A stretch of DNA of 64,000 nt from Calothrix parasitica NIES-267 (GTDB lineage: Bacteria; Cyanobacteriota; Cyanobacteriia; Cyanobacteriales; Nostocaceae), in assembly GCF_002368095.1 (NCBI RefSeq), contig NZ_AP018227.1, positions 6,712,123 to 6,776,122 of the forward strand, given 5' to 3'. How positions within the stretch are numbered: the first letter of the stretch is position 1; the number at the start of each line of letters is the position of its first letter. Shown here in pieces: positions 18,684-27,200 of the stretch. The notes under the pieces were generated by a model. The model searched no databases, was not told the origin of the DNA, and saw only the letters and a list, made by a program, of their open reading frames with translations. The translations under genes were made by a program, and so were the position numbers.

Positions 18684-19688
18684 TTATGAAGTAGGAAAAC
18701 GAAGTTGGGAATTACTAAGTAACGGACTATCTGCTGAAGTTAATCCTAAAGATTGAGCAATAGCTATGGATTCTTGATACCTTTTTACTGCTGCTTCAAT
18801 ACCGGGTTTAATTGGTCTATTTTTAATATTTTCATTAACAGCTTGTGCATCATCTATAAATTTTATTTTTTTTTCGTGTTCGTAAATTAATTCATTTTCA
18901 ACTGCTTGTAAATGTTCTAATTCTTGCTGAGTTAAAGATTCATAATAAAATTTAACTTCCTGCTTATGATTTTCAAGAATATTGAAAAACTCGTAAATCA
19001 TACCCGCAGTTCCCACGAAAGTTAAAGCTGGTACTGCTGCTGTAAGTGCGATCGCAATCGGTGGACAGGCTGCTGCAATAGTCGTGACGGTAAAAGCTGT
19101 TACACCCCCTACTGTACCCCCAATTACCGTATCTTTTACTGTTTCGATAGCGGCTTGTTGAGCGGAAATTTCACCTCTAACTACCCGTAGTGCATTGGTA
19201 AGTATGGAAAAAGGAACTGTAGTAGCTACACCAATAGCTGCTCCTGAAGGTGCTGCTTTAACTCCTGCTTTTAGCGCACCTGTAAGGTTATCAAAATGCC
19301 ATTTAGCATTCAATCTCATTTGCTCTTGCCAAGTCATGGTCTTATCACTACGAGCAGTGTTTTGTTTAGCATCTTCCCATTTGATATTTTTGGGATGATT
19401 GGAACCACCTTTGCTATGAGGCTTTATATGACTTGCATGTTTATCAGATAGATATTCTTGAACATTACGACCTGCGGATCTACCGTCAATACCTGCTCGT
19501 TGAGATGTAGGTACTTTATTTAGCATTTCTTTAGCTTGGGGGATAGTTCTAGAAGCTTCACCAGAACGAATTCCACCTCTGTACATTTTTCGAGCCACGT
19601 TTGAAGGTAAATCTTTTATTTTGGCATGATGAATGTTGATATTGGCAAACGCATTAATAGCGGAATTACGCTCGTGATTTTTAGACAT
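18684..19688 (-). CDS. HNH nuclease-like protein with C-terminal membrane segments
   Basis: A 334-residue protein with an unusual combination of parts. Residues about 80-115 form an HNH-type motif: HASHIKPHSKGGSNHPKNI with H87, N101 and N110 at the expected spacing. Residues about 146-165 and 186-235 are hydrophobic and Gly/Ala-rich (GGTVGGVTAF, AIALTAAVPALTFVG), and the C-terminus is a charged coiled coil. This order (nuclease, membrane region, coiled coil) resembles toxins or effectors rather than restriction enzymes. It is the first gene of the unit that ends with the dynamin-like GTPase. Nuclease activity is inferred from the motif alone; a structural role for the domain is possible. Confidence 0.7.
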   Translation of the reverse strand: MSKNHERNSAINAFANINIHHAKIKDLPSNVARKMYRGGIRSGEASRTIPQAKEMLNKVPTSQRAGIDGRSAGRNVQEYLSDKHASHIKPHSKGGSNHPKNIKWEDAKQNTARSDKTMTWQEQMRLNAKWHFDNLTGALKAGVKAAPSGAAIGVATTVPFSILTNALRVVRGEISAQQAAIETVKDTVIGGTVGGVTAFTVTTIAAACPPIAIALTAAVPALTFVGTAGMIYEFFNILENHKQEVKFYYESLTQQELEHLQAVENELIYEHEKKIKFIDDAQAVNENIKNRPIKPGIEAAVKRYQESIAIAQSLGLTSADSPLLSNSQLRFPTS

Positions 19689-19860
19689 AAATTAAGAAAA
19701 TACTAAAACTTGATAGGTATTTCCTTATTATTCCCTTAGAATTTATCTCCTATGAAGACCAAAATAAAATATAAATAGTAATTTTATCTATCACTAAATA
19801 ATCAATACATTATTTTCATAAACTTGTGGTCAACTAAATTATGAGCTAAGGATTTCAAAC
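19689..19860. other. Upstream region of the HNH-dynamin unit
   Basis: An AT-rich stretch that should contain the promoter of the three-gene minus-strand unit. No clear promoter boxes or repeats were seen. Confidence 0.4.
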
Positions 19861-20130
19861 TTGAGCAAGCTTTCAAAGACTTGAATATAAGCTTGAAATC
19901 AAACCCGCTTCGCTAGAAAAAATAAATCATTACATCCCCGACACCAATTGTAATGTTTGGAAATCTGAATCTGAATACGAACTCAAACCAAAACCCTAGC
20001 GCTAGAGAAATTCACCCATTACTCAACCAACATCAACAATAATTCTCGAAAATCTAAATTTGAATAAAAACTAAAAATAAAACCCTAGCGCTAGGGAAAA
20101 GCTGCAACTCTATTTCCACCACCACTGTCT
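19861..20130. repeat. Decayed 90-bp tandem repeat related to the amidase gene
   Basis: Three tandem copies with a 90-bp period (about 19861-19950, 19951-20040, 20041-20130) lie just 3' of the amidase gene. Each resembles amidase coding DNA at about 20311-20400. On the minus strand copy 3 reads GGGNRVAAFP where the gene has GGGNEVATFP, and copy 2 reads FSSARVLV where the gene has FPSARVGV. Stops and frameshifts show the copies are dead. The palindrome CCCTAGCGCTAG(GG) is kept in copies 2 and 3. Confidence 0.7.
20083..20096. repeat. Palindrome CCCTAGCGCTAGGG (one of five in window)
   Basis: This perfect 14-bp palindrome occurs exactly at 20083-20096, 20354-20367 (inside the amidase gene) and 43016-43029. 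Near-exact forms are at 19994-20005 and 62720-62731 (inside the VWA gene). The core TAGCGCTA is expected about once or less in a window this size. Confidence 0.85.
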
Positions 20131-20141
20131 TAATTTCTTCC

Positions 20142-21518
20142 CTACAACAACCCAGCCGACTCATACAACCGCTTCACCAAAGCCACAATTTTCTCCCCAT
20201 ACTGCAAATCTGCTTCCCATCTCCCCGATAAATCAGTCACCAACGGTGCTATTCCCCTGGTTACAAACCGAAATCTCGGGTCTACATTTTCCTGAGCTAA
20301 AGGTTCCAAACTAGCGTAAGCCTTCAAATGTTGAATATGAGCGCGAACTCCAACCCTAGCGCTAGGGAAAGTCGCAACTTCATTTCCACCACCAATAGTT
20401 GCTAATCCTGCAAAATTATTCTGCTGTGGTTCTATATCGTCACCAAAACGTAAAAAACCCGTTTCCAAACACATCTGACAAAAAGCAATATCGTGATTCA
20501 CACCTTCAATCGCTGCTTCCTCGCGATAGAGTTTTGGAATATCTGGAAATTTAACTAAAGCGTCTTGATTGTTATCTCTTAAAAATATTTGTAACTGTAC
20601 TTCCGAAGTCGTTCCCCGAGACATTATTTGAGTTATTTGACCGGGACAAATGACCAAATTAGAACGTAAAACTACAGTACGAGTTGCAGCATCCCAACCA
20701 ATCGATACGTTAAATTCTCGCAATTCTATCGCTTTGACATAAACCACTCTGCGGTAGCTAATACGACGTACATTCTCAGCTTTTGATAAATCAATTCTTA
20801 ATCTATCTACTAAATCGATGGGAATATAAGCATTACCATTAACTACTATTCCCTGCTCTGGATAATTTTGACCGTTAATTTTAATATTTACCGACGGATA
20901 AGTTGGCTGAGGAGCAGGAGTAGGAGTTTCAGCAGGAGCGGGAACCGAACCGGGGTCAATAGCACGTGCCCAAGCTGTGATTCCGTCGGCAATTCCCACA
21001 GCAAATTCCCGACGACGACTTTGTAATAGAGCGCGGTCATCCGGACTAGTCAAGAAAATTACCTGCATCAGTAACGAAGCAATAGCTACTTCCCGAGTAA
21101 ACATCAATCGACCCATACCAGTAGAAGTATCCGGCTTCACACCCCGGCTATTTAACTGCGGTACCCGACGCAGCAGCCCCATCAGCAACATTTCGGCATT
21201 GCCTTTACGTACTTCGTTATTGGCAATATAGTAGACGCTAGCGCCGTTTACAGCCGGACTAGCAGCAGAATCCGCATGAATTTCCACAGCCACATCATTA
21301 CGACGAGCGCGAGAATTAATCCATTGAATACTAGCTCTAGCGCTCAAAGAATCTGGAACCGAAAGAACTTCAAAACCACGTGCCCTTAATTCAGTTAAAA
21401 TTAAATCCCGTAGGAAAATCATTTCCTTGGCTTCAGTCGTCCCCCCAGCAATAGAACCTGGGTCAATACCACCAGCTTCCTTACCTCCGTGTCCAGCCGA
21501 AATAAAAATACGTCCCAT
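20142..21518 (-). CDS. N-acetylmuramoyl-L-alanine amidase with glucosaminidase-like domain
   Basis: A 458-residue peptidoglycan hydrolase. Residues 1-190 are an Amidase_3 domain: FISAGHGGKEAGGIDPG carries the first zinc ligand, then TTEAKEMIFL and the EIHAD motif carry further metal-binding residues. Pro-rich residues about 195-210 link to a short stalk-like beta domain (INGQNYPEQGIVVNGNAYIP). The C-terminal about 135 residues (CQMCLETGFLRFGDDIEPQQ, then NNFAGLATIGGG) look like a glucosaminidase-type domain. The protein could therefore cut both the stem peptide and the glycan. No signal peptide is seen, so export would need another route. Degraded copies of part of the C-terminal coding sequence lie directly downstream. 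Confidence 0.85.
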   Translation of the reverse strand: MGRIFISAGHGGKEAGGIDPGSIAGGTTEAKEMIFLRDLILTELRARGFEVLSVPDSLSARASIQWINSRARRNDVAVEIHADSAASPAVNGASVYYIANNEVRKGNAEMLLMGLLRRVPQLNSRGVKPDTSTGMGRLMFTREVAIASLLMQVIFLTSPDDRALLQSRRREFAVGIADGITAWARAIDPGSVPAPAETPTPAPQPTYPSVNIKINGQNYPEQGIVVNGNAYIPIDLVDRLRIDLSKAENVRRISYRRVVYVKAIELREFNVSIGWDAATRTVVLRSNLVICPGQITQIMSRGTTSEVQLQIFLRDNNQDALVKFPDIPKLYREEAAIEGVNHDIAFCQMCLETGFLRFGDDIEPQQNNFAGLATIGGGNEVATFPSARVGVRAHIQHLKAYASLEPLAQENVDPRFRFVTRGIAPLVTDLSGRWEADLQYGEKIVALVKRLYESAGLL

Positions 21519-21811
21519 TATAAGTATTTCCTCTGAATAAAAGTTATCGTAAAAGATTGTTTACAACATTTTTGACCACCGCGACAAGCATATAATAATT
21601 ATTTAAATGGAAATGTTTGATGTGGGGATTGGGAATTGGGCATGGGGCATGGGTAATTGCGAATTGATAATTGCCAATTGGATATTAAAAGCAAAAAAGG
21701 GAGCTTTTCGGCTCCCACTACAAATGTTTTTATAGTTATTAACTCCTAACTCTTAACTTACTACTTGCTACTCGCTACTTGCTACTTGCTACTAACCACT
21801 AACAACTAACT
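21519..21811. other. Divergent spacer before dnaG with hairpin and heptamer repeats
   Basis: This 293-bp region between the divergent amidase and dnaG genes holds a hairpin, GGGAGC-TTTTCG-GCTCCC, at about 21699-21716 with an A-run on its left, so it reads as an intrinsic terminator on the minus strand. Heptamers GCTACTT/GCTACTC follow at 21759-21793, directly before dnaG. The hairpin is close to the regulatory region of the amidase gene rather than after a gene, so it may be a dispersed repeat. Confidence 0.5.
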
Positions 21812-23794
21812 ATGCAAATCCCGCGCTTGCACCAAGATACGATTGATGAAGTTAGACACCGTGCTGATATTGTTGATGTGATTTCGGAACGAGTTGTTTT
21901 AAAGAAGCGTGGTAAGGATTTTTTGGGCTTGTGTCCTTTCCATAATGAAAAAACTCCTAGTTTCAGTGTCAGTCCTAGTAAGCAGATGTATTACTGTTTT
22001 GGCTGTCAAGCTGGTGGGAATGCTTTCAAGTTTATGATGGAGTTGGATAAGCGTTCTTTTGCTGAAGTTGTGTTGGATTTAGCAAGACGCTATCAGGTTC
22101 CGGTACAAACTGTAGAACCGGAACAGCGACAGGAATTACAGCGTAAAATATCGGAACGCAATCAAGTATACGAAATTCTTGAGGTGGCTTCGCGTTTTTA
22201 TCAATATGCTTTATGGCAGCCTTCGGGGGAGGCTGCGTTACTATATCTTCAGCAGCAGCGTCAGTTAAAACATGAAACTATCAAGGAGTTTCAATTAGGT
22301 TATGCGACCGTTGGTTGGGATATTTTGTATAGTTATTTGGTGGGAGATAAAGGTTATCCGGTTCAGTTATTAGAAAAAGCTGGTTTAATTAAACCTCGTT
22401 CTGAAGGTAGAGGTTATTATGATGCTTTTCGCAACCGGTTAATGATTCCCATTCATGATGTTACTGGAAAAGTAATTGGTTTCGGGGGGAGAACTTTAGG
22501 GGAAGATAAACCTAAGTATTTAAATTCACCGGAAACTGAAGTTTTTAGCAAAGGTAGAACTTTATTCGGATTGGATAAAGCGAAGGATGGTATTTCTCAA
22601 TTTGACCAAGCTGTGGTGGTTGAGGGATATTTTGATGTCATAGCTCTTCATGCTGTTGGAATCAAAAATGTTGTAGCTTCTTTGGGTACTGCTTTGAGTA
22701 TCGAACAAGTACGTTTGGCTATGCGTTACAGCGATTCCAAGGAGTTAATTCTCAATTTTGATGCTGATAAAGCTGGAACTATAGCGGCTGAAAGAGCAAT
22801 TGGTGAAGTCGCGGACTTGGCTTATAAGGGTGAAGTTCAACTTAAGATATTAAATATTCCTGATGGTAAGGATGCTGATGAATATTTATTTAATAATAGT
22901 TCTGAAGATTATCAGCAGTTATTGAAAAAAGCACCTTTATGGTTGGATTGGCAAATCAACCAGATGACTAAAGATGCCGATTTGAGACAGGCTACAGATT
23001 TTCAGCAAGTCTGTCAGGAAATGGTTAAGTTATTAAAAAATATAGCTAATCCCGATACGCGAAATTATTATGTTTCTCATTGTGCGGAAATATTAAGTTT
23101 GGGAGATGCTCAACTTATCTCTTTACGAGCAGAAAATTTACTAACTCAAGTTTCTCCTCCTAGTAGCAAACAATGGGGAGGAAGTTATCAAAATAAAAAT
23201 TATAAAAATCATAATTATAAAAATACATACTCCTCTTCAAACAGCTATAACAATTATCAAGAAGATAATTCTGTAACTGCTTTAAATCCGATTGTAAGCG
23301 CAGAACATAGCCTTTTAGAAGAAGCAGAAAGTTTATTATTATTAATTTATTTACATTCTTCTGAATACAGAAAATCAATTTATGATTCTTTAGAAGAAAG
23401 GGATTTACAATTTAGTTTATCTCACCATAGATTTTTATGGCAGCAAATTTTAGATGTTTCGGATAATAATGCATCTGTAGAATTAATTTCTAGTTTACAA
23501 GATAGATATTTAGAGTTTCCCGACCAAATGGAAATGATTTCCCATCTATTTTATTTAAACGAAACAGCCCAAAAACAAATAATTCGGACTCCCCAAGTGA
23601 TTCTAAGAGCTACTTTGAGCATGGAAAGAGTACTTCGCGAAAAACGCTACCGTCATTTCCGCGAACTTTGGGAAAGAACCGACCCAGAAAAAGAATCACA
23701 ACAATGGGAATCTTATTATCAAGCTTTTATGGCTGAAAAAAAACAACTGAGCGAACTAGATAAACAGCGATGTTTTAATGTCGGAGAATTTTAA
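21812..23794 (+). CDS. dnaG: DNA primase DnaG
   Basis: A 660-residue primase that makes RNA primers at the replication fork. The N-terminal zinc ribbon is complete (C41, H44, C62, C65 in LCPFHNEK and YYCFGCQAGGN). The RNA polymerase core follows, with the TOPRIM motif VVVEGYFDVIAL (E271) and the later acidic NFDADKAG. Residues about 450-490 are an Asn/Tyr/Ser/Lys-rich linker that is unlike the rest. The C-terminal helical domain would bind the DnaB helicase. The ATG at 21812 lies directly after heptamer repeats and no strong ribosome site is seen; the start agrees with the family (short lead, then DTIDEVRHRADIVDVI). Confidence 0.95.
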   Translation: MQIPRLHQDTIDEVRHRADIVDVISERVVLKKRGKDFLGLCPFHNEKTPSFSVSPSKQMYYCFGCQAGGNAFKFMMELDKRSFAEVVLDLARRYQVPVQTVEPEQRQELQRKISERNQVYEILEVASRFYQYALWQPSGEAALLYLQQQRQLKHETIKEFQLGYATVGWDILYSYLVGDKGYPVQLLEKAGLIKPRSEGRGYYDAFRNRLMIPIHDVTGKVIGFGGRTLGEDKPKYLNSPETEVFSKGRTLFGLDKAKDGISQFDQAVVVEGYFDVIALHAVGIKNVVASLGTALSIEQVRLAMRYSDSKELILNFDADKAGTIAAERAIGEVADLAYKGEVQLKILNIPDGKDADEYLFNNSSEDYQQLLKKAPLWLDWQINQMTKDADLRQATDFQQVCQEMVKLLKNIANPDTRNYYVSHCAEILSLGDAQLISLRAENLLTQVSPPSSKQWGGSYQNKNYKNHNYKNTYSSSNSYNNYQEDNSVTALNPIVSAEHSLLEEAESLLLLIYLHSSEYRKSIYDSLEERDLQFSLSHHRFLWQQILDVSDNNASVELISSLQDRYLEFPDQMEMISHLFYLNETAQKQIIRTPQVILRATLSMERVLREKRYRHFRELWERTDPEKESQQWESYYQAFMAEKKQLSELDKQRCFNVGEF

Positions 23795-24084
23795 GAGTTA
23801 GGAGTTAGGAATTAAGAGTTAAGAGTTAAAAATTTATTTGTAGGATGTGTTATGGCTGAAATAACTTTACTTAAAAACGAAAAATTAAGTATTGCCGTAA
23901 CGCACCATTTAACTATGATAATAAATACATAATTCTCAAAAAGCTCAAATAAACCCGGTTTCTAGTCGTAAAAGCATTATTATTTCGCGATAAAATCTAA
24001 AAGAAACCGGGTTTCTGAAACTGTTGCAAAATTATAGGATGCGTTGCGCTTTGCGACAACACACCTTAAAAAATACGAACTTAT
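23795..24084. other. Spacer with AAACCCGG inverted repeat
   Basis: A 290-bp gap between convergent genes. It starts with GAGTTAG-type heptamers. A 13-bp inverted repeat, AAACCCGGTTTCT at 23951-23963 and AGAAACCGGGTTT at 24002-24014, can form a long hairpin. Two TGCGTTA/TAACGCA-type repeats are also present. No gene is seen. Confidence 0.6.
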
Positions 24085-24615
24085 TTAAGAACAAAATAAA
24101 GTATCGCGGGTATCTCTTCCGGTTGTAGGATTCGTTCCTTTTGCTAATTTACATAATTTGTCTTGTTCGTCAGAACGTAACAACACATCTGTAAAATCAG
24201 CACCATCAATTATTGCACCGTCAAATCTAGCATTAGATGCGAAAGCACCTTCTAAAACTGCATTGGTTAAATCTGCTTTGACTAAACGTGCAGAATCTAA
24301 TGTCGCATATCTGAGGTTCGCATTCCTTAAATTTGCTGATTCCAAATTAGTGGCAAAAAATCTTACACCTTGCAAATTAGAATTACTAAAATTGCTATCG
24401 CGAAGATTTGCTTTAGTGAAACTAGAGTCGGTTAAATCTTTTCCCGAGAAATCCGCTTCGATTAATATTTCTTTGTTGTAATCGAGTGCAAAAGCTTGGG
24501 GAGTTAAATTAAAAGTTGAATCAAAAGTTAAATTTAATGGCAAGATACAAGCCATTCCCCAAAACAATAAACTAAGTACACTTAGTTTAATCCAATTACT
24601 TCTAGTAAAATTCAT
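24085..24615 (-). CDS. Lumenal or periplasmic pentapeptide-repeat protein
   Basis: A 176-residue exported protein. It has a typical signal peptide with a likely AFA cleavage site before LDYNKEILIEADFSG, then about 16 pentapeptide repeats of the A(N/D)LXX type (ANLRNANLRYATLDSARLVK) and a C-terminal cap with two cysteines (DKLCKLAKG, LFCS), which may form a disulfide. It resembles the thylakoid-lumen pentapeptide proteins of cyanobacteria and chloroplasts, whose molecular role is not settled. It is divergent from yraN with only 16 bp between starts. Confidence 0.8.
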   Translation of the reverse strand: MNFTRSNWIKLSVLSLLFWGMACILPLNLTFDSTFNLTPQAFALDYNKEILIEADFSGKDLTDSSFTKANLRDSNFSNSNLQGVRFFATNLESANLRNANLRYATLDSARLVKADLTNAVLEGAFASNARFDGAIIDGADFTDVLLRSDEQDKLCKLAKGTNPTTGRDTRDTLFCS

Positions 24616-24631
24616 GATAACTTAACTGCTC

Positions 24632-25087
24632 ATGGCAAACCGTCCTTCCTCAGATTATCCCGATATCGGTACTTTAGGTGAAGACCTAGTAACTCAATGG
24701 CTGGAATCTACTGGTTGGCTGATTCTACATCGTCGCTGGAACTGTCGTTGGGGAGAAATTGATATTATTGCCCAAAAGGAAGATAATTCGGGCACGATGA
24801 TACTAGTATTCGTAGAAGTTAAAACCCGTTCGACCGGTAGTTGGGATGCTGGTGGAAGAATGGCGATCGCACTTCCAAAGCAAGCTAAACTCAGTCGGAC
24901 TGCTGCCATGTTTCTGGCAACATTTCCGGAAAAAGCAGACTACTCGTGTCGATTTGATGTAGCCATTGTTTGCTGTGAGAGAAAAATCACGCTTACAAAT
25001 TATTTAGCCAGTTTATCGACTCAGGGAGTTTATTTAATGTTACAAGAATATATTCCCGCAGCATTTGAATATTTAATTGACAATTAG
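24632..25087 (+). CDS. yraN: YraN family (UPF0102) nuclease-fold protein
   Basis: A 151-residue member of the YraN/UPF0102 family, which has a Holliday-junction-resolvase-like PD-(D/E)XK fold. The signature is clear: GEDLVTQWLESTGWLIL, RWGEIDIIA with the metal-binding Asp, and FVEVKTRS with the Glu-x-Lys pair. Length is near the family norm of 115-150 with a slightly long tail. The biochemical role of the family is not well established. It diverges from the pentapeptide gene and may share its promoter region. Confidence 0.88.
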   Translation: MANRPSSDYPDIGTLGEDLVTQWLESTGWLILHRRWNCRWGEIDIIAQKEDNSGTMILVFVEVKTRSTGSWDAGGRMAIALPKQAKLSRTAAMFLATFPEKADYSCRFDVAIVCCERKITLTNYLASLSTQGVYLMLQEYIPAAFEYLIDN

Positions 25088-25172
25088 TAATATTAGTGGT
25101 AAATAAAAACATTAATTACTGACTATCAATTAATAACCACTCAGTTGTGGTAGCAAGAAATTGCAGTAATTA

Positions 25173-25562
25173 TCACGCCAGTGTTTCCGGACAGTAACCC
25201 AATCCTCTAACGAATTGCTGTCTGAATGCTTCAATTTCTTCTTTATCGGGACTACCATGAGAAACAATAGCCACTTGATAGCGACGCATGACCTCAACGG
25301 GATTTTGCTGCGCTTCTAAACTCCATAGTGCCATTTGCACCCGCATTGGAGGTTCGTAGCGAATTCCTAATTCATTCAAGAAAGCTCGAATATCACCATC
25401 TTCATTAAGATTAATTGGATAATCAAGCTTGACTCTAACCACCCAACCATCTATTTGATGAATTACGGTGATGAAGGAAACAGGTATCCGGGGTCTAGCG
25501 TGCAAATATTGAACTACCCTCAAAGTTAAGCTGGCATTAGCCAGGTAATACAAGTATTCCAT
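25173..25562 (-). CDS. Conserved-looking hypothetical protein, 129 residues
   Basis: I do not recognise the family. It is a small soluble protein, alpha/beta by eye, with LTLRVVQYLHARPRIPVSFI near the N-terminus and a conserved-looking tail FVRGLGYCPETLA. There is no membrane segment or signal. It lies alone on the minus strand between yraN and queA. The balanced composition and normal codon use argue for a real gene, probably a cyanobacterium-specific family. Confidence 0.65.
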   Translation of the reverse strand: MEYLYYLANASLTLRVVQYLHARPRIPVSFITVIHQIDGWVVRVKLDYPINLNEDGDIRAFLNELGIRYEPPMRVQMALWSLEAQQNPVEVMRRYQVAIVSHGSPDKEEIEAFRQQFVRGLGYCPETLA

Positions 25563-25798
25563 CTTTGTGCTTGGGATTCAAAGCCAATTTTACATCTCTA
25601 TTATTGATATATAGACCTATGCATTCGGTAGGGTAAAAGCCCCCGTTTTTCGATGGGGAGGTTTACCCAATTTTTATCTTCAAGTTTGCGTATTACTTAA
25701 AAATCATTCTGATGTAATATGCTCAATCTTACTGAAGGTTAATAGTCTAGATTTCTTTTATAAACTATAATCAATGGTTTTTGTATTAAGAAACTCTT

Positions 25799-27025
25799 AT
25801 GGGAATGCAGCAAATGATGAACTACGGAAAATCCAACCCTCTAAATTCGGAAATCGACTCCGACAGCAGTTCTTACTCTCTAAATCAAGATAGCACAGAT
25901 ATTAATTTAGACCGCTCCCTGGATGGATACGATTATAATCTGCCTCCCGAACTGATTGCTCAGAACCCTGTTGTCCCGAGAGATAGTTCGCGGCTATTAG
26001 TAGTAGATTCTCTAGACACTGGTATAAAATATATACCAGAACATCGAATTTTTCGAGATTTATCAGTAATACTCCGTCCGCATGATTTATTAGTGATGAA
26101 TGATACAAAAGTCATACCGGCGAGACTTTACGGACGTAAATCTACGGGAGCGCAAATAGAAGTTTTATTATTAGAAGAGAAACAGCAAAATTGTTGGTTA
26201 GCTTTAGTGAAACCGGGAAAGCGGTTTAAAAAGGGTAGCGAGATAGTTTTTACAGCAAAGACAAATAATTTAGAATCCAATAATCCTCAAGAATTAGTTG
26301 CTACGGTTTTAGAGACAGATGAAGCTACCGGAGGACGGTTACTCAAATTTTACGTACCTCCGGGAATGTCATTGATACAGTTATTAGAAGTATTTGGGGA
26401 AGTTCCTTTACCTCCTTACATCACAGCGAGTGAAGCACAAAGCCAGCAATATCAGACGGTTTATGCTGAGAATCCTGGAGCAGTAGCAGCTCCTACAGCA
26501 GGATTACATTTCACTCCTGAGTTATTAGAAAAGCTGGAAGAAACAGGAATTAATCGAGCTTTCGTCACCTTACATGTGGGAGTGGGTACCTTTCGTCCGG
26601 TAGAAGTAGAAGATGTGACAACCCACGAAATGCATGGAGAATGGATTGAAGTACCGGTAGAAACAGTAGAGAAAATCCGCGATACCAAAGCCAAAGGTGG
26701 AAGAATTATAGCGGTAGGAACCACAGTCATTAGAGCATTAGAAGGAGCAGCTAAAGAAGGAGAATTACAGCCATTTTGTGGTGAAACCAACCTATTTATA
26801 TATCCGGGTTATCAATGGAAAGTAGTAGAAGGTTTGATTACCAACTTTCATTTACCCCGTTCAAGCTTATTAATGTTGGTCAGCGCTTTGATTGGAAGAG
26901 AAAGATTATTGAGTATATATCGAGAAGCAATCGAATCCCGATATCGCTTTTACTCCTTCGGTGATGCGATGTTGATATTACCGGAAGCAGTTAACAGTGA
27001 ACAGCGAATAGGGAATAGGGAATAG
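25799..27025 (+). CDS. queA: QueA, tRNA preQ1(34) S-adenosylmethionine ribosyltransferase-isomerase
   Basis: A queuosine-pathway enzyme that transfers the ribosyl group of SAM to 7-aminomethyl-7-deazaguanine in tRNA. The core starts at [25 protein letters not shown] and continues with [24 protein letters not shown] and [14 protein letters not shown], all family hallmarks. The protein is 408 residues because about 40 polar residues (Ser/Asp/Asn-rich) precede the core. No ATG, GTG or TTG occurs between the first cluster of Met codons and the core, so some extension is real unless a non-standard start is used. The exact Met (25799, 25805, 25814 or 25817) is uncertain. Confidence 0.93.
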   Translation: MGMQQMMNYGKSNPLNSEIDSDSSSYSLNQDSTDINLDRSLDGYDYNLPPELIAQNPVVPRDSSRLLVVDSLDTGIKYIPEHRIFRDLSVILRPHDLLVMNDTKVIPARLYGRKSTGAQIEVLLLEEKQQNCWLALVKPGKRFKKGSEIVFTAKTNNLESNNPQELVATVLETDEATGGRLLKFYVPPGMSLIQLLEVFGEVPLPPYITASEAQSQQYQTVYAENPGAVAAPTAGLHFTPELLEKLEETGINRAFVTLHVGVGTFRPVEVEDVTTHEMHGEWIEVPVETVEKIRDTKAKGGRIIAVGTTVIRALEGAAKEGELQPFCGETNLFIYPGYQWKVVEGLITNFHLPRSSLLMLVSALIGRERLLSIYREAIESRYRFYSFGDAMLILPEAVNSEQRIGNRE

Positions 27026-27200
27026 GAAATAATAAGTAGCGAGTAGCGAGTAAAGAGTTAAAAGTGTAAATGATTATTCCCCTTATCCCCTTGTCTCCCC
27101 TCTCCTAGAAAGAATTATCCAGCAAAACTTCAATTTTTCCCTTCACCTTGGGCATTCTAACTTAAATAGCATCTAATAATAAGTGCGGGGAAAGATGAGA
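27026..27200. other. queA-TPR gene spacer with repeats
   Basis: Short heptamer-like repeats (GGGAATA, GCGAGTA) follow queA and partly overlap its 3' end, so the last residues of QueA (about [10 protein letters not shown]) are encoded by repeat DNA. Confidence 0.55.

Noticed and set aside
24158-24481. Plus-strand frame opposite the lumenal pentapeptide gene
   Set aside because: It is the reverse reading of pentapeptide repeats; the minus-strand frame has a signal peptide and normal repeats.
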